DNA of 9,093 bases from Bacillota bacterium (GTDB lineage Bacteria; Vulcanimicrobiota; JAMDEM01): NCBI GenBank assembly GCA_023486985.1, contig JAMDEM010000038.1:1-9093 (forward strand), given 5' to 3'. The stretch's first letter is position 1. Every line of letters begins with the position of its first letter. Shown piece by piece: positions 6,748-9,093 of the stretch. Under the pieces are notes generated by a model. It did no database searches, was not told where the DNA came from, and was given only the letters and a program-made list of their open reading frames with translations. The position numbers and the translations under genes are program-made.

Positions 6748-7582
6748 GTTATTCTATGATCTTGTAAGATTTGAGCATACTCTTTTTGCCCTCCCCTTTG
6801 CTTACATCGGAGCTGTTCTGGGCGCAGGAGGGCATATCTCAATTTACCAGATTGTCTGGATTGCGGCGGCAATGGCTGGCGCCAGAACTGCCGGCATGGC
6901 TTTAAACCGCCTTGTTGACCAGGAGATTGATGCTAAAAATCCCAGGACTGCCGGACGTCCCCTGCCAAAAGGCGTTATTTCCAGGGGCAAAGTATGGGGA
7001 CTGGTCATTTTGTCTTTTGCCGTGCTTTTATATGCCGCTTACAGTCTTAGCAGCCTTTGTTTAATTCTTTCACCCATAGCTGTTGCTCTTCTTTTTATGT
7101 ATTCATATTTTAAAAGGTTTACATGGTTTTCTCATGTTGTTCTTGGGATGATTCTGGGATGCGCGCCAATCGGCGGATGGATTGCAGTAACCGGCAGGCT
7201 TGACATGGCGCCGATTGCCATCGGCGCAGCCGTTACTTTATGGACGGCGGGTTTTGATATTCTTTATGCCTGCCAGGATGTTGCCTTTGATGTCAGGGAA
7301 GGACTTTATTCAATACCGGCAACTTTTGGCATAAAGGCAAGCCTTGCCGTATCTGCATTATTTCATTTATGTACAGTAATGATTCTTCTGGGCGTGGGGT
7401 TGTATCTCAAGCTTGGCTGGCTTTTCTATACGGGCCTGGCGGTAACGGCCGTCCTGCTTATATACGAGCACAGCATTATCTCGCCAAAAGATTTAACGCG
7501 CCTCAACGAAGCTTTTTTTAATGTAAATTCGTGGATAAGCGTTTCCCTTTTTATTTTTACAGTTTTAAATTATGTAGTATAA
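6725..7582 (+). CDS. mqnP: UbiA-family prenyltransferase of menaquinone synthesis (MqnP-type)
   Basis: Integral membrane enzyme expected to transfer a polyprenyl chain from its diphosphate onto 1,4-dihydroxy-6-naphthoate. It has both Asp-rich UbiA motifs: NRLVDQEIDAKNPRTAGRPLP (N61, D65, D69) and DILYACQDVAFD (D178, D185, D189), which bind Mg-diphosphate. The rest is a series of hydrophobic helices (for example 20-35, 40-57, 90-125, 140-160, 205-235, 265-285). TTG 6725 is preferred because GGAAGGA (6710-6716) sits 8 bases before it and it gives a normal 285 residues; a TTG at 6695 would add ten residues with no good ribosome site. It overlaps the UbiD-family gene by 23 bases, indicating translational coupling. 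RFEHTLFALPFAYIGA near the N terminus and the neighbouring mqnE favour MqnP over 4-hydroxybenzoate prenyltransferase (UbiA), though the two are close relatives. Confidence 0.88.
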   Translation: MKVFRYLKLFYDLVRFEHTLFALPFAYIGAVLGAGGHISIYQIVWIAAAMAGARTAGMALNRLVDQEIDAKNPRTAGRPLPKGVISRGKVWGLVILSFAVLLYAAYSLSSLCLILSPIAVALLFMYSYFKRFTWFSHVVLGMILGCAPIGGWIAVTGRLDMAPIAIGAAVTLWTAGFDILYACQDVAFDVREGLYSIPATFGIKASLAVSALFHLCTVMILLGVGLYLKLGWLFYTGLAVTAVLLIYEHSIISPKDLTRLNEAFFNVNSWISVSLFIFTVLNYVV

Positions 7583-7632
7583 TATTTCAGGGTTTCAGGA
7601 AACTAGAAACATATGAAATTCTATAAAATAAG

Positions 7633-7773
7633 GTAGTGGCAGACCTTGGTCTGCGTAAAAAAACTCCGAGGCAAAGCGCGAGTCTAGAAGGTTCCGCAAA
7701 ACCCTGATTTCAAGGATGAAGCCGAGCGAGCAGCTCGGCGAGAGCGAAGCGAAAAATTAAGCTTTGCCACTAC
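7633..7773. repeat. MITE-like palindromic element, copy 2 (141 bp)
   Basis: Ends GTAGTGGCAGACC (7633-7645) and GCTTTGCCACTAC (7761-7773) are inverted repeats matching at 11 of 13 positions. The left end folds as GCAGACC-TT-GGTCTGC (7639-7654), the same design as copy 1 with different arm bases, which suggests compensating changes. A further hairpin, GCCGAGC-GAGCA-GCTCGGC, lies at 7721-7739. The core 7677-7751 matches 4965-5040 of copy 1 in reverse complement. It fills most of the gap between mqnP (ends 7582) and mqnE; bases 7583-7632 show nothing notable. No coding potential was found. Confidence 0.65.
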
Positions 7774-7796
7774 AACAATTAGGAAAATATTTGTGG
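7774..7796. repeat. Conserved flank, second copy, before mqnE
   Basis: Directly after the right end of repeat copy 2, this segment (ending AGGAAAATATTTG at 7781-7793, then a GG at 7795-7796) matches 5168-5191 in the same orientation. It is followed by an A-rich stretch and the mqnE ribosome site. Whether it is a repeat margin or a control site for menaquinone genes cannot be told from two copies. Confidence 0.5.
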
Positions 7797-7835
7797 AAAA
7801 AAATTATTATGAGCATATAAGAGGTGACATATAAG

Positions 7836-8927
7836 TTGAAGGAATTAATTTTAAAACAAAACACAGCAAAATTAGCCGAAAAGGTTCTTTCCGGGGGAAG
7901 GCTCAGCCGCAGCGAGGCTGTGGAGCTTATGGAGTCCGCTGACCTCCTTTCCCTGGCTTATATTGCTGACGAGCTGAGAAAACAAAAGACGGGTAATTAT
8001 GCCTTTTATACCAGAAACCTGAACATCAATCATACAAATATATGTATTTCCAGATGCAGGTTTTGTGCTTTTTCGCGGGATGCCGGCGATAAGGATGCCT
8101 ATACAATGAGCCTTGAAGAAGTTCTTAAAAAAATGGAAGTTGACGGTGTTTATGAAGTTCACATCGTGGGAGGGCTTCATCCCGAACTTCCTCTTTCATA
8201 TTATGAAGATATGCTTAAAGCCATTAAGGCATTGAAGCCTGATATATTCATACAGGCTTTCACGGCAGTAGAAATAGACCATTTTTCGAAAATATCAGGC
8301 TTGAGCGCCAGAGAAGTTCTTGTACGGCTTAAGGATTCAGGTATTGATACAATTCCGGGAGGCGGCGCCGAGATATTTAATCCTGAAATCAGAAATGAAA
8401 TCTGCCCCAGAAAGATAAGCGGGGAACGCTGGCTTGAAATAATGGAAACTGCTCATTCAATTGGAATTAAAACCAATGCCACAATGCTTTACGGTTTGAT
8501 GGAATCAGCTGAAGACAGAATTGACCATATGTTAAAATTAAGAGAACTTCAGGACAGGACGGGGGGATTCCAGGCTTTTGTTCCCCTTGCTTTTCATCCG
8601 AAAAACACTGATTTTGAACGATTTGATTTTACTGACGGCGTGGATGATTTAAAAGTGCTTGCCGTTTCCAGAATTGTTCTTGATAACTTCCCTCATATCA
8701 AAGCTCTCTGGATGAACCTGGGAATAAAGCTTGCCCAGGTTTCTCTCTTCTTTGGAGTTGACGACCTGGGTGGAACATGCGTGGAGGAGAAAATAGTGCA
8801 TGCCGCCGGCGCCAGGACGCCTGAGTGCATAACAAAAGATGAACTTGAGAAGGTAATGAGAGAAGCAGGAAGAATTCCTCTTGAGTGCAACAGCGGCTAT
8901 AATGTTTCTCTGGCAAAGAGCCTGTAA
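7836..8927 (+). CDS. mqnE: Aminofutalosine synthase (radical SAM enzyme MqnE)
   Basis: Radical SAM enzyme that adds the 5'-deoxyadenosyl radical to 3-[(1-carboxyvinyl)oxy]benzoate to give aminofutalosine, an early step of the futalosine menaquinone route. The [4Fe-4S] motif CISRCRFC (C70, C74, C77) lies in RNLNINHTNICISRCRFCAF. EVHIVGGLHP (107-116), QAFTAVEI, PGGGAEIF (174-181) and NATMLYGLMES are typical of MqnE and separate it from the related cyclase MqnC. Length 363 is normal. TTG 7836 is preferred because GAGGTG (7821-7826) sits 9 bases before it; GTG 7824 in the same frame would add four residues but lies inside that ribosome site, and a TAA at 7818 closes the frame upstream. It is separated from the ubiD-family/mqnP pair by repeat copy 2, so it may be transcribed on its own or from the same unit. 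Confidence 0.94.
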   Translation: MKELILKQNTAKLAEKVLSGGRLSRSEAVELMESADLLSLAYIADELRKQKTGNYAFYTRNLNINHTNICISRCRFCAFSRDAGDKDAYTMSLEEVLKKMEVDGVYEVHIVGGLHPELPLSYYEDMLKAIKALKPDIFIQAFTAVEIDHFSKISGLSAREVLVRLKDSGIDTIPGGGAEIFNPEIRNEICPRKISGERWLEIMETAHSIGIKTNATMLYGLMESAEDRIDHMLKLRELQDRTGGFQAFVPLAFHPKNTDFERFDFTDGVDDLKVLAVSRIVLDNFPHIKALWMNLGIKLAQVSLFFGVDDLGGTCVEEKIVHAAGARTPECITKDELEKVMREAGRIPLECNSGYNVSLAKSL

Positions 8928-8959
8928 ATTAGTTATAATTATTCTTGGGTGGGGTTAAA

Positions 8960-9093
8960 ATGCCAAGTATTGGAATCCTGAATGTTATAATGATAATCTG
9001 GCTTGTGATTCTTTGTATAATAACGCAGTTATTGGCGTATAGAAAAGGTGTTCATCTGGTGAAAAGCCATCATTCTTATACTTATATCCGATT
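8960..9093 (+). CDS. Start of an unrecognised membrane protein (partial)
   Basis: From ATG 8960 the frame stays open to the window edge (44 codons plus two bases). The product starts MPSIGILNVIMIIWLVILCIITQLL, one clear membrane helix (about 4-25), followed by the basic stretch AYRKGVHLVKSHHSYTYIR. A TAA at 8936 closes the frame upstream. A G-rich GGGTGGGG (8947-8954) is the only, unusual, candidate ribosome site. The start lies 32 bases after mqnE on the same strand, so it could be co-transcribed. No family is recognised; it is not an obvious menaquinone gene. The open frame and hydrophobic N terminus support a gene, but the fragment is short. Confidence 0.5.
   Translation, partial: MPSIGILNVIMIIWLVILCIITQLLAYRKGVHLVKSHHSYTYIR

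Noticed and set aside
7592..7603. GTTTC/GAAAC hairpin after mqnP as a terminator
   Set aside because: The stem is only five pairs with a two-base loop and no T run follows.
7791..7819. Possible promoter (TTGTGG, 17 bases, CATATA) before mqnE
   Set aside because: Transcription would begin at or after the mqnE ribosome site, leaving no usable leader, and both boxes match consensus poorly.

Overview
This window looks like a piece of chromosome from an anaerobic or facultative Gram-negative-type bacterium, of moderately low GC (about 40% by eye, not counted). Arginine is often written AGA/AGG, and TTG starts are common. The genes for menaquinone synthesis by the futalosine route, a periplasmic FecR-type protein and a CHASE2 cyclase fit lineages such as Nitrospirota, Desulfobacterota or related uncultured phyla. 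This placement is an inference and the sequence alone does not settle it. All genes seen are on the + strand.

Layout. Bases 1-45 may be the last codons of an upstream gene. Bases 46-193 are a stack of hairpin repeats forming the leader of panC (219-1064, pantothenate synthetase). comF (1065-1775, ComF-type phosphoribosyltransferase) follows with no gap. After a short candidate promoter region comes a two-gene signalling unit: a secreted FecR-domain protein with a very long charged tail (1848-3047), and a membrane class III nucleotidyl cyclase with a CHASE2 sensor (3057-4829). A gene-free stretch (4830-5286) holds a palindromic, MITE-like element. Next come a UbiD-family decarboxylase (5287-6747) and an overlapping UbiA-family prenyltransferase, mqnP (6725-7582). 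A second, shorter copy of the element lies at 7633-7773, followed by mqnE (aminofutalosine synthase, 7836-8927). A small membrane-protein gene starts at 8960 and runs off the window.

How the genes work together. MqnE makes aminofutalosine early in the pathway. MqnP attaches the prenyl tail to the naphthoate late in the pathway, and the UbiD-type enzyme then decarboxylates the product. The block is therefore a partial futalosine menaquinone cluster; mqnA, B, C, D and a UbiX flavin prenyltransferase are not in the window. FecR protein and cyclase probably form an envelope-sensing, cyclic-nucleotide-producing pair, but their signal is unknown.

The most unusual features are: (a) a repeat family with GTAGTGG-type inverted ends, whose two long copies carry the same core in opposite orientations while sharing a direct-orientation flank, each copy just upstream of a menaquinone gene; (b) a cyclase in which both usual purine-selecting positions are atypical (Asp and Ala); (c) the FecR protein's roughly 130-residue charged tail with an 18-residue repeat.
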